Positions 8,872-16,955 of a stretch of DNA of 64,000 bases are shown in pieces. How positions within the stretch are numbered: position 1 is the first letter of the stretch; the number at the start of each line of letters is the position of its first letter. A program made the translations under genes and the position numbers. This stretch comes from an uncultured Muribaculaceae bacterium. GTDB lineage: Bacteria; Bacteroidota; Bacteroidia; Bacteroidales; Muribaculaceae. A model generated the notes under the pieces. That model was not told the DNA's origin. It searched no databases and saw only the letters and a program-made list of their open reading frames with translations. The stretch spans positions 156,500-220,499 of the forward strand of contig CANCXM010000001.1 of assembly GCA_947381945.1 (NCBI GenBank), in the 5' to 3' direction.

Positions 8872-9118
8872 CAAAATAAAAAACCCGGATTCATCACCTG
8901 TATCTGATAGCAGGGAGAGGAATTACCGGGACTGCAATGCAAAAATACTAATTAGATGCCATATAATAAAATTTTTTTGAATCAGGGAAAAAGAATCCTT
9001 TTGCCTTGTAACTTTTTGGGCTAAGATTGCGTCTAATGATTAAAAGAAACGGGTGTATTTCCACTCCTTATAAATACACCATATAAATAAACCATCGTAT
9101 CATAATCCCATTCAGCTT

Positions 9119-9607
9119 ATGAAACATTCTGTGAAAATTGGCAACTGGTCTATAGGCCTTTCGGTCGGGAGTTTGTTCATCATGGCCATCGCATTGATTG
9201 CCTGTGCCAATCGTGACGAGACGGTGCTCTTGTGGACGTTGGCTGCAATAATGATTGTCTGGTGTTTCGTCGCTCTTTTCTATGCTCCGATGGCTGTCTC
9301 GGTCGACGACAGCACACTGAGCATCCATCGTTCGCTCAGAATAAAGGAATTGCCTCTTGCCGAAATAGAATCAGTGAAGATCTGTCAGCCCACGATGGCT
9401 GAAAAACGCATCTGCGGCAGCGGAGGATTCATGGGCTATTGGGGATGGTTCAGTGAACGTGACCTCGGCAAATATTTCGCCTACTATGGCAAAGCATCCG
9501 ACTGCTTTCTCGTCACAATGAAAGATGGTCGCAAATACATGCTCGGCTGTCAGAACCCAGCTGAAATGGTGGACGCTATCAACGCAAGGCTTCGACAGTT
9601 GTCATAA
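9119..9607 (+). CDS. Membrane protein with a bacterial PH-like domain
   Basis: This 162-residue protein has two N-terminal membrane helices (about 13-32 and 38-58). They are followed by a cytoplasmic PH-like beta domain: MAVSVDDSTLSIHRSLRIKELPLAEIESVKIC, then a Gly/Trp-rich segment (GGFMGYWGWF), then CFLVTMKDGRKYMLGCQNPAEMVDAINARL. This layout of two helices plus a small PH fold is typical of bacterial PH-domain membrane proteins of unknown role. It lies 77 bp upstream of the DUF4160/DUF2442 pair on the same strand, but that pair has its own promoter. Function unknown. Confidence 0.7.
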   Translation: MKHSVKIGNWSIGLSVGSLFIMAIALIACANRDETVLLWTLAAIMIVWCFVALFYAPMAVSVDDSTLSIHRSLRIKELPLAEIESVKICQPTMAEKRICGSGGFMGYWGWFSERDLGKYFAYYGKASDCFLVTMKDGRKYMLGCQNPAEMVDAINARLRQLS

Positions 9608-9620
9608 AATTGTATTGGAA

Positions 9621-9652
9621 TTTGCAGGTATAAAATTTTATACCTATATTTG
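9621..9652 (+). promoter_or_regulatory. Promoter with an embedded perfect 20-bp palindromic operator
   Basis: TTTG (9621-9624) and TATATTTG (9645-9652) are separated by 20 bp. The spacer is almost entirely filled by the perfect palindrome AGGTATAAAATTTTATACCT at 9626-9645. A repressor bound there would block RNA polymerase directly. The downstream DUF4160/DUF2442 pair, whose second protein carries an HTH-like C terminus, suggests autoregulation. Confidence 0.7.
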
Positions 9653-9683
9653 TTGTGGACCAAAACATAAAACTCTACTGACT

Positions 9684-9914
9684 ATGCCAACGATTTTTGA
9701 TATATTGGGCCTGAGAGGATTCTTCTTTTCAGGAGATCATTCTCCGATACACATACATGTGGTAAAAGGACAGGACTCTGCTAAAATCGCAGTGTTTCCT
9801 GAGGTTAAAGTCATCCGTAATGACGGGTTGAAACCGAAGGATTTAAAGAGAGCCATAGTTTTGGTCGAAATGTATAAGGATGAAATTATCGAAACTTGGA
9901 ATCAATATCATTGA
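9684..9914 (+). CDS. DUF4160 family protein (possible toxin-like partner)
   Basis: This 76-residue protein starts MPTIFDILGLRGFFFSGDHSPIHIHVVKG, the characteristic DUF4160 opening with the HIHV motif. It continues with the AKI-VFPEVKVIRNDGLKPKDLKRAI segment and ends ETWNQYH. I chose ATG 9684 because it matches the family start and sits 31 bp after the -7 element; the frame is open further upstream but runs into the previous gene. It is followed after 38 bp by a DUF2442 protein. DUF4160 and DUF2442 genes are often paired and have been proposed as a toxin-antitoxin-like module; activity is not proven. Confidence 0.75.
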   Translation: MPTIFDILGLRGFFFSGDHSPIHIHVVKGQDSAKIAVFPEVKVIRNDGLKPKDLKRAIVLVEMYKDEIIETWNQYH

Positions 9915-9952
9915 TTCTGATGCAATTTTGAGATGACTAAAAATATGTAATT

Positions 9953-10369
9953 ATGGAAAAGATTGAAAATGTGTGGTTTGAACATGGGCGTATATACATA
10001 CGGACTGCTTCAGGCGAGGTCCGCAGCCGTCCATTGGAGGCTTTTCCTGCTTTGAAGGACGCGACTGATAGTGAACGCAAGGCATATACCATAGAAATGC
10101 GTGGGGTGGCATTGCGTTGGGCTGCAATAGATGAGGATATTCATATCTCGAGCTTTTATGAGGATTCAGAGCCGCAACCGGTAAACGAGGTTGCCGAAAT
10201 GTTCTCGCGCTTTCCGTGGCTGAACGTTTCTGAGGTTGCGCGCGAGATGGGCATTCATAAAAGCCTCCTTGCAAGATATATCTACGGCATAAAGAAACCG
10301 GCTCCTGAAAGGGTGGAACAGATTCGCCAGACGCTTCATTTGATGGGCGAGGCGCTTATGGCTGTTTAA
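9953..10369 (+). CDS. DUF2442 protein with C-terminal HTH-like segment (possible antitoxin/regulator)
   Basis: This 138-residue protein has an N-terminal DUF2442-like domain (about 1-70; VWFEHGRIYIRTASGEVRSRPLEAFPAL ... GVALRWAAIDEDIHISSF). A helical C-terminal part follows (about 85-135) with the sequence VSEVAREMGIHKSLLARYIYGIKKPAPERVEQI, which looks like an XRE-type helix-turn-helix. It is translated after the DUF4160 gene from the same promoter. By analogy with toxin-antitoxin operons it is the candidate ligand of the palindrome at 9626-9645. Confidence 0.7.
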   Translation: MEKIENVWFEHGRIYIRTASGEVRSRPLEAFPALKDATDSERKAYTIEMRGVALRWAAIDEDIHISSFYEDSEPQPVNEVAEMFSRFPWLNVSEVAREMGIHKSLLARYIYGIKKPAPERVEQIRQTLHLMGEALMAV

Positions 10370-10466
10370 ATCATGATGAAATGAGCTTATATGTCACGCA
10401 TGAATACATTGTTTGACATATAAACCCTCCAATCTTTCCCATATTTCGGCGCCTTGTTTTTCTCGG

Positions 10467-10498
10467 TTTGGATAATCGAGAAAAATTGAGTAATTTTG
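10467..10498 (+). promoter_or_regulatory. Promoter of ftsY
   Basis: TTTG (10467-10470) and TAATTTTG (10491-10498) are spaced by 20 bp, 22 bp before the ftsY start codon. Both elements match the Bacteroidota consensus. Confidence 0.7.
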
Positions 10499-10520
10499 CA
10501 GTTCTAAAATCAAGTAAAAT

Positions 10521-11480
10521 ATGGGATTCTTCAATTTCTTCTCACGCGAAAAGAAAGAGACTCTTGACAAGGGTCTTGAAAAAACACAACGTGGTCTTTT
10601 TGACCGTCTTTCCCACGCGATTGCCGGAAAATCGACCATCGACGACGAGGTTCTCGACAATCTGGAGGAGGTCTTCGTGACTTCCGATGTCGGGGTCGAC
10701 ACCACGCTGCGCATCATTGACCGCATACAGGCGCGTGTGGCAAGAGACAAATATGTCGGCTCGTCGGAGCTTAACCGCCTGCTCTGCGAGGAGATTGCCG
10801 ACATGCTTGCCGAGAAGAGCGAGGAATCTTCAATGGACGATTTCACCGTTCCGGCCTCCCACAAGCCCCATGTCATCATGGTGGTCGGCGTCAACGGAGT
10901 AGGCAAGACAACCACCATCGGCAAGATGGCCGCGCAGTTCAAAAAAGCCGGCAACAAGGTGGTGCTTGGAGCTGCCGACACCTTCCGTGCGGCTGCCATC
11001 GAGCAGCTTGAGGAGTGGGGCAGAAGGGCAGATGTCCCCGTCATCAAGCAGAAGCTTGGTGCCGACCCTGCCTCGGTGGCTTTCGATACGCTCCAGAGCG
11101 CTATCGCCAACAATGCCGATGTGGTCATCATCGACACTGCAGGCCGTCTCCACAACAAGAAGGGCCTTATGGATGAGTTGACTAAGGTCAAGAACGTCAT
11201 GCAGAAGCTCGTCCCGGAAGCACCCCATGAAGTGCTTCTCGTCCTTGACGGCTCAACCGGACAGAACGCATTCGAACAGGCCAAGCAGTTTGTGGCCGCG
11301 ACTCAGGTCAACGAACTTGCCATCACGAAACTTGACGGTACGGCCAAGGGCGGTGTGGTCATCGGCATTAGCGACCAGTTCAAGATTCCCGTGAAATATA
11401 TCGGCCTCGGTGAAGGCATCGAGGACCTTCAGGTGTTCCACAGAAAGGAATTCGTCCAGTCGCTTTTCGGAGAGAAATAA
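10521..11480 (+). CDS. ftsY: Signal recognition particle receptor FtsY
   Basis: This 319-residue SRP GTPase docks SRP-ribosome complexes at the inner membrane for co-translational targeting. After a short N domain (to about residue 105) comes the G domain. It has the P-loop GVNGVGKTTTIGKMA near residue 121, the insertion box with DTFRAAAIEQL, the DTAGRLHNKKGLMDEL motif and TKLDGTAKGG near the C terminus. It begins MGFFNFFSREKK, a short amphipathic/basic start instead of the long acidic A domain found in E. coli; compact forms like this are common outside Proteobacteria. Confidence 0.95.
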   Translation: MGFFNFFSREKKETLDKGLEKTQRGLFDRLSHAIAGKSTIDDEVLDNLEEVFVTSDVGVDTTLRIIDRIQARVARDKYVGSSELNRLLCEEIADMLAEKSEESSMDDFTVPASHKPHVIMVVGVNGVGKTTTIGKMAAQFKKAGNKVVLGAADTFRAAAIEQLEEWGRRADVPVIKQKLGADPASVAFDTLQSAIANNADVVIIDTAGRLHNKKGLMDELTKVKNVMQKLVPEAPHEVLLVLDGSTGQNAFEQAKQFVAATQVNELAITKLDGTAKGGVVIGISDQFKIPVKYIGLGEGIEDLQVFHRKEFVQSLFGEK

Positions 11481-11599
11481 ACTTCCTGAGAGAAGTAAGA
11501 ATGGGGATGCTTTCGTTTCCGGCTTCAAGGAACATCGAAATCAGCCTCTGAACAGTACAGCTTTCAATCATCGGCCCCGGGAGGGCTGTCAAGACTATA

Positions 11600-12922
11600 A
11601 TGGTAAAAAAGATTGCAGTCATAACGCTTGGTTGCTCGAAAAATCTTGTGGATTCGGAACGTCTGATGAAGATGCTTGCCGACGTGGGCTATGATGTCAC
11701 CGATGCGGCTTCCGAAGAGTTCATGGAGAGCGAAGGTGAGAAAATCGTGGTTGTCAACACCTGCGGTTTCATCGGCGATGCCAAGGAGGAATCCGTCAAC
11801 GAAATTCTCGCATGGTGCGAGGCCAAGACCGAGGGCGAGATTGATGCCCTCTATGTGATGGGTTGCCTGTCGCAGCGCTATGCCAATGAACTTCCTGCGG
11901 AGATTCCCGAAGTTGACAAGTGGTATGGCAAGACCGACTGGGCAGGCCTTGTCGGCGAGCTCGCGCACCGTGCGCCCGGAAGCGCCCCCTACGACCGCGT
12001 GATAACCACCCCGCGCCATCACGCCTATCTGAAGATTGCCGAGGGGTGTAACCGCTTCTGCTCGTTCTGCGCCATCCCGCTCATCACCGGTCGCTACAAG
12101 TCGCGTCCCGTAGAGGAGATTATCGACGAGGTCCGTATGCTCGTTGGCCGAGGCGTCAGGGAGTTCAATGTCATTGCGCAGGACCTTACCAACTACGGCA
12201 AGGACCTCTACGGCAAGGTTGAGATAGCCCGTCTGGTCGACGAGATAGCCAAGGTCGAGGGTGTCGAGTGGATACGCCTCCATTACGCCTATCCCAAGGA
12301 CTTCCCTCTTGAACTGCTCGATGTTATGGCCCGTCATGACAACGTCTGCAAGTATCTCGACATAGCCCTGCAGCATGTCTCCGACAAGGTGCTTGCCAAT
12401 ATGCGCCGCCACATCACCGGTAAGGAGACCCGTGAGCTTCTCACTGAAATCCGTCGCAGAGTTCCCGGCATCCACATCCGCACCACCCTCATGGTCGGTT
12501 TCCCCGGCGAGGGGGATGAGGAATTCGGGGAGCTGGTCGACTTTGTCAAGGAGCAGCGCTTCGAGCGCATGGGTGCCTTTGCCTACTGCGAGGAGGAGGA
12601 CACCTTCGGAGCGAAGAATTTCACCGACGACATCCCTGCCGAGGTCAAGCAGTCGAGACTCGAACGCCTCATGGCCGTTCAGGAGGAAATCTCGCTTGCC
12701 ATTCAGGAAGCCAAGGTCGGCGAGGTGATGCGTGTGGTCGTTGACCGCGAGGAGGAGGAATTCTATGTCGGCCGCACCCAGTTCGACTCCCCCGAAGTCG
12801 ACCCCGAAGTTCTAATCAAGAAGACCCTTCCGCTGAAGCGCGGAGAGTTCTATAATGTCAGAATCACGTCGGCACTGCCATTCGAACTGATGGCCGAGCC
12901 TGTTAGCGATAAACTTTCATGA
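11600..12922 (+). CDS. rimO: Ribosomal protein S12 methylthiotransferase RimO
   Basis: This 440-residue radical-SAM enzyme methylthiolates an aspartate of ribosomal protein S12. The N-terminal UPF0004 domain has cysteines in TLGCSKNLVDS, VNTCGFI and MGCLSQR, which bind the auxiliary [4Fe-4S] cluster. The radical-SAM CxxxCxxC motif is CNRFCSFC near residue 150. A TRAM domain fills the last 65 or so residues. TLGCSKN and the length point to RimO and not MiaB. It lies 119 bp after ftsY, and its stop overlaps the next start by four bases (ATGA). Confidence 0.93.
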   Translation: MVKKIAVITLGCSKNLVDSERLMKMLADVGYDVTDAASEEFMESEGEKIVVVNTCGFIGDAKEESVNEILAWCEAKTEGEIDALYVMGCLSQRYANELPAEIPEVDKWYGKTDWAGLVGELAHRAPGSAPYDRVITTPRHHAYLKIAEGCNRFCSFCAIPLITGRYKSRPVEEIIDEVRMLVGRGVREFNVIAQDLTNYGKDLYGKVEIARLVDEIAKVEGVEWIRLHYAYPKDFPLELLDVMARHDNVCKYLDIALQHVSDKVLANMRRHITGKETRELLTEIRRRVPGIHIRTTLMVGFPGEGDEEFGELVDFVKEQRFERMGAFAYCEEEDTFGAKNFTDDIPAEVKQSRLERLMAVQEEISLAIQEAKVGEVMRVVVDREEEEFYVGRTQFDSPEVDPEVLIKKTLPLKRGEFYNVRITSALPFELMAEPVSDKLS

Positions 12923-14088
12923 AAATGACCGGACTTACAAGGGATGCCGTCAACGCCTGTCTGTTGAACCGAATCCCTTTTGTTCTGTATGCACTTCCCG
13001 GAGAGGATGATTTCAAGTTCTATGCTTCTCCGGTCGGGAAGTCAGGGCGCTCGGAGGCTTTTGCCGACCCTGCCGCCGATTGTTTTTTCATAAATTTCTT
13101 TGACAATGACGAGCCCTACACTCCGGGTCTGTCGTTCACGATGGATGCAGCCTCGCTTCTGAGCTATTGTGAGGGAGAGCCTGCACCCCAACCGCTTGCC
13201 GAGATACGTCCGCGCATCCCGTCGACCTTCCGTGCGAGCTACCACGACGCTTTCTCGCGTATCATTCCACGTCTGAAAGCCGAGGGGGGCAAGGTAGTGT
13301 TGTCGCGCCACCGTACCATCCTCACGACGGTAATGCCCGTGAATGTGGCTGAGGATTTCTTCGGTCTCACCGACACGACCTTCCGCTATATGGCCTACAC
13401 TCCCGAAACAGGACTGTGGATAGGCTCGACCCCTGAGCTTCTGCTCGAAAGCGACTCGCGCAGCCGTGAGGTGAGGACTATGGCTCTCGCAGGAACCCGT
13501 CCGAGCGACGACGACACTCCCTGGGACGACAAGAACATCTATGAGCAGTCTCTCGTCACCGATTTCATCGCCGAGACCTTGAAAAAGGAGGGGCTTGACG
13601 TGACTGTCGACGACCTTTCCGAGCGCCGTTTCATCAACATAAAGCATCTCTGCACTGAAATCACTGCCCGCGGTGCCGACGATATTCCTGCGCTCATGTC
13701 TGAACTGAGCCCGACTCCGGCCGTGGCAGGCTATCCGCGCGACGAGGCCATCGAGGAAATCAGCCGCTATGAGACCCACCGCCGCAACTGCTACGGAGGC
13801 TACGTCGGGGTGAGGACCGGAGGCGACTACCATGCCTACGTCAATCTCCGCTGCTGCTTCATGGCTCCCGTTATCCTGATGGACAGTCAGTTCGGTTGGC
13901 TCTGCAACCTCTATGCCGGAGGTGGCATAGTGGCCGCTTCAAAAGAGGAGGAGGAATGGAACGAGACCGGAGCCAAGACTGCGGCACTCGCCTCGATACT
14001 CCTTGGACGCGACAGCTCCACCGGTCATGAAGGCCCGGAACTGAATTCGCAGACCGTCCGCTTCATCGACAGTCCGATGGAATTCTGA
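12919..14088 (+). CDS. menF: Chorismate-binding isochorismate synthase-like protein
   Basis: This 389-residue member of the anthranilate synthase I / isochorismate synthase family has its chorismate-binding domain at about 110-360. Conserved pieces are FRYMAYTPETGLWIGSTPELLLE, MALAGTRP, HLCTEITARG, LSPTPAVAGYPRDEAI and the metal-binding end LYAGGGIVAASKEEEEWNET. The overall pattern fits MenF/EntC-type isochorismate synthases of the menaquinone pathway. The N terminus (about 1-100) is divergent, as is usual. No other men genes are next to it; it is translationally coupled to rimO. An alternative is another chorismate-using enzyme, but TrpE/PabB-specific features are not evident. Confidence 0.75.
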   Translation: MKMTGLTRDAVNACLLNRIPFVLYALPGEDDFKFYASPVGKSGRSEAFADPAADCFFINFFDNDEPYTPGLSFTMDAASLLSYCEGEPAPQPLAEIRPRIPSTFRASYHDAFSRIIPRLKAEGGKVVLSRHRTILTTVMPVNVAEDFFGLTDTTFRYMAYTPETGLWIGSTPELLLESDSRSREVRTMALAGTRPSDDDTPWDDKNIYEQSLVTDFIAETLKKEGLDVTVDDLSERRFINIKHLCTEITARGADDIPALMSELSPTPAVAGYPRDEAIEEISRYETHRRNCYGGYVGVRTGGDYHAYVNLRCCFMAPVILMDSQFGWLCNLYAGGGIVAASKEEEEWNETGAKTAALASILLGRDSSTGHEGPELNSQTVRFIDSPMEF

Positions 14089-14182
14089 AGTCTCCGAAGC
14101 TGAAACCGCACCATTTTCCCTGTCACCTTCCTCTCCACTCCAAACACACTTTACAATCTACTTCCGCTACTTCAACACTGCA

Positions 14183-15550
14183 ATGAAAAAAGGTTCACCG
14201 ATAATAATAATCATAATAGCGATAGCCATTGTGGCTATTGTATCCCTGCTTCCACTCTCGAAATGGAGCGGAGGACGCATAAAGGATTTCAGCCTTGTCA
14301 GCGACATTCTCAAAGAGGTCGGCATCATGGAGGGAGAACCTTCCTACGCGACTGCCGAGCAGATCGACCCGGCGCTTCTCGAAGCCGAGGAAGAGACCAA
14401 GCCTGAGCTTCCCGCACCCGGTGAACCTATCGACACCATCATCTCGCCTGTCAAGCCCTCACGCGTCGGCGAACTCGTGCAGGTCGAGGACTACACCACC
14501 ATCGGTGTCGGATTCGCCAATCTCAAGGGTGCGATTGCCAACGGCGGTCTTGCCAGAATTGCAGTTGTTGGCGACAGCTACATCGAGGGCGACATCTTCA
14601 CGCAGGACCTCCGCGAACTCTTCCAGGAGGCCTACGGCGGCGAAGGTGTCGGCTTCGTCAACATGCACACCGACTTCCCCGGTTTCCGCCGTTCGGTCAA
14701 GCAGAGCGGTTCGGGATGGAAGACATTCACCGGCAACAAGAAGGCCGACCGCCGCTATCTCGACATAGCCGAGCAGTATTCGGTTCCGATAGGGACGGCG
14801 ACTGCCGAATATGAGGGAACAAAGGCCACTGAGCACACAAAATCATGGTCCTGCTCACGCTTCCTCTTCATTTCGCCCGATGATGTCACAATCAGTGTTA
14901 AAACTGACGATTCCGAGTGGGAGGAGCGCAATATTGCAGGTTCACCCTCCGTTCAATCACTGGAGGTTACCGGTCAGGTATCCAAATTCGGCATAAAGAC
15001 TGCGGCAACGTCGCTCATCGGCCTCGGTGTATGGCTCGACGGCACATCGGGTGTGAGTGTCGACTGCATGTCGTCAAGAGGATTCTCGGGAGTCACGCTC
15101 ACGAAGGTCAGCCCCGACCTCTCCCACGAGATGGCGGAGTTCATCGACTATGACCTTATCATTCTCGAATTCGGCATCAACGCCATGAGCGCATCGCAGA
15201 AGGACTACAGTGTCTACTGTTCCCGCATGGTCGACGTCATCAACCATGTCCGTCTCTGCTATCCCGATGCCGACATCCTGCTGATGGGTGTCGGTGACCG
15301 TGGCGAGAAGGTCGGTTCGCAGGTGAAGTCGATGGCGACCGCTCAGGCGATGATTACCGCCCAGCGCGATGCTGCCCGCCGTGCCCACTGTCTTTTCTGG
15401 GACACCCGCGAGGCGATGGGCGGAGAGAATGCCGTTGTCGAATGGAGTTCCACCGGCCTCATCAACAAGGACTATATTCACCTTACCCACAAGGGTGGGG
15501 CGCGTCTGGCCCGCGAACTGTTCAACGCTATCCAAAAAGACTTGCAATGA
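14183..15550 (+). CDS. Membrane-anchored SGNH/GDSL hydrolase of an O-acylation module
   Basis: This 455-residue protein has one N-terminal membrane helix (about 6-25, Ile-rich) and a linker rich in Glu/Pro. A periplasmic SGNH hydrolase fold follows: block I IAVVGDSYIEGD near residue 131, block III with EFGINAMS, and the block V Asp/His pair in DYIHLTHKGG near the end. Its stop overlaps the start of a second SGNH protein (ATGA), and an MBOAT acyltransferase follows. SGNH proteins in such sets act as the acetyltransferase or esterase that moves acyl groups delivered by the MBOAT onto an envelope or secreted glycan. The acceptor is unknown. Confidence 0.8.
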   Translation: MKKGSPIIIIIIAIAIVAIVSLLPLSKWSGGRIKDFSLVSDILKEVGIMEGEPSYATAEQIDPALLEAEEETKPELPAPGEPIDTIISPVKPSRVGELVQVEDYTTIGVGFANLKGAIANGGLARIAVVGDSYIEGDIFTQDLRELFQEAYGGEGVGFVNMHTDFPGFRRSVKQSGSGWKTFTGNKKADRRYLDIAEQYSVPIGTATAEYEGTKATEHTKSWSCSRFLFISPDDVTISVKTDDSEWEERNIAGSPSVQSLEVTGQVSKFGIKTAATSLIGLGVWLDGTSGVSVDCMSSRGFSGVTLTKVSPDLSHEMAEFIDYDLIILEFGINAMSASQKDYSVYCSRMVDVINHVRLCYPDADILLMGVGDRGEKVGSQVKSMATAQAMITAQRDAARRAHCLFWDTREAMGGENAVVEWSSTGLINKDYIHLTHKGGARLARELFNAIQKDLQ

Positions 15551-16902
15551 CGCTGTATCATAAATTTCTCTTCTCATTGGCCGCACTGGCTTTCGCGCCG
15601 GTGGTGTGGGGACAGACCCCTGTTTCCGATCCCTCGCAGACCGAGGAAATCGTGGATGAAACCGAGGACCTTGACCGTACTGTCAGGGAAGATATTGTCG
15701 ACATTCCGGAGGAGGCCGACGATATTGACATTCCCATACCGGCCTTCATAAAACGTACTTCCAACCATATCATCTTCAACGGTGCCGACTGGAGCTGTCT
15801 GCGGAAGGCTTTCGAGCAGAGCAAGGTCTCGCCTGTGTCCATCGTGCATATCGGCGACAGCCATGTGCAGGCCGACATCAACACCGGCACCACCCGCGAG
15901 CTTTTGCAGTATGATTTCGGCAATGCAGGCCGAGGACTGATTGCCCCGCTGAAAATATGCGGCACCAACCAGCCGACCGACTATTTCTTCCAGAGCCGGA
16001 ATTCATGGAATGCCGTAAAGCTGATGAACAACTCATGGATTCAGACCGTAGGCTTCACGGGGACATCCATCCGCCCTGCAAGCTCGACGAGCGAGCTGAC
16101 AATAGGCACCCGCGATACTGACGACTACAATCCCTTCACTTCAACGACTCTTTTCCACAACGGCAAACTGACGGTTAAGGAAGTTACCGACAGCGAGGGT
16201 AATCCGCTTCACTTCCGTGCGATTCCCTCGCGTGACTACACTCAGATTGTCCTCGCCGATATGGCTACCCGTATCAATGTGAGATTTGCCTCGGCTGGCG
16301 ATCTCACCCTCTACGGCGCAAGTCTTTCGGGCGACCGTCCGGGAGTGTTCTACCACGCTATCGGCAACAACGGAGCCACCTACGATTCCTACAACCGCAT
16401 CGGCACTGTCGGGGTCGGCATAAACCCTTTGCAGCCTAATCTTGTTATAATCTCGTTAGGGACAAACGAGGCTTTCGGCCGTCAGGACATCTCGCGTTTC
16501 AAGAACTCCATTCATCGTCTTGTGAGCAATGTCCGCAGTGCAAATCCGGATGCCCTCATCCTTCTGACCACTCCGATGGAATGTCACCGCAGCGTCACCA
16601 CCAAGACCAAGAAACGCGTCAAGCGCAAAGGGCGTTACCGCACTGTCACATCGACAGGAAGGAGCTACGCCGTCAACCCCAACATCGCCCCTCTCCGCAA
16701 GGCCATCCTTGACTACGGAAAGGAGAATGGCGTGGCGGTCTACGACTGGTATGACGTGGCTGGTGGTGCAGGAGCAAGCTCATCGTGGATAAGCGCCAAC
16801 CTCTTTGCCAAGGACCGCGTCCACCACAGCCACAAGGGCTACAACCTCAATGGCCGTCTGCTCTACGATGCCATCATGGATGCCCTCAGAAGTCAGAACT
16901 AA
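15547..16902 (+). CDS. Exported SGNH/GDSL hydrolase, second member of the O-acylation module
   Basis: This 451-residue protein starts MTLYHKFLFSLAALAFAPVVWGQ, a Sec signal peptide, then has an acidic linker (EEIVDETEDLDRTVRED...). The SGNH fold shows block I VSIVHIGDSHVQAD, block III ISLGTNEAFG and the catalytic DRVHHSHKGY near the C terminus. The start at 15547 overlaps the previous stop; an upstream in-frame extension would lie inside that gene and lack a signal peptide. Together with the preceding paralogue and the downstream MBOAT it forms a three-gene extracytoplasmic acylation unit. Confidence 0.82.
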   Translation: MTLYHKFLFSLAALAFAPVVWGQTPVSDPSQTEEIVDETEDLDRTVREDIVDIPEEADDIDIPIPAFIKRTSNHIIFNGADWSCLRKAFEQSKVSPVSIVHIGDSHVQADINTGTTRELLQYDFGNAGRGLIAPLKICGTNQPTDYFFQSRNSWNAVKLMNNSWIQTVGFTGTSIRPASSTSELTIGTRDTDDYNPFTSTTLFHNGKLTVKEVTDSEGNPLHFRAIPSRDYTQIVLADMATRINVRFASAGDLTLYGASLSGDRPGVFYHAIGNNGATYDSYNRIGTVGVGINPLQPNLVIISLGTNEAFGRQDISRFKNSIHRLVSNVRSANPDALILLTTPMECHRSVTTKTKKRVKRKGRYRTVTSTGRSYAVNPNIAPLRKAILDYGKENGVAVYDWYDVAGGAGASSSWISANLFAKDRVHHSHKGYNLNGRLLYDAIMDALRSQN

Positions 16903-16955
16903 CCATCTTTTACAGACACACTCTCTTTATCCGAACTTCTCATTAGTAATTCAAG

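Noticed and set aside
8673..8942. An 89-codon minus-strand frame in the gap after kdgK
   Set aside because: It runs through the kdgK terminator and the orphan promoter and has no protein-like pattern.
13042..13833. A 263-codon minus-strand frame opposite the menF-like gene
   Set aside because: Antisense shadow without family features.
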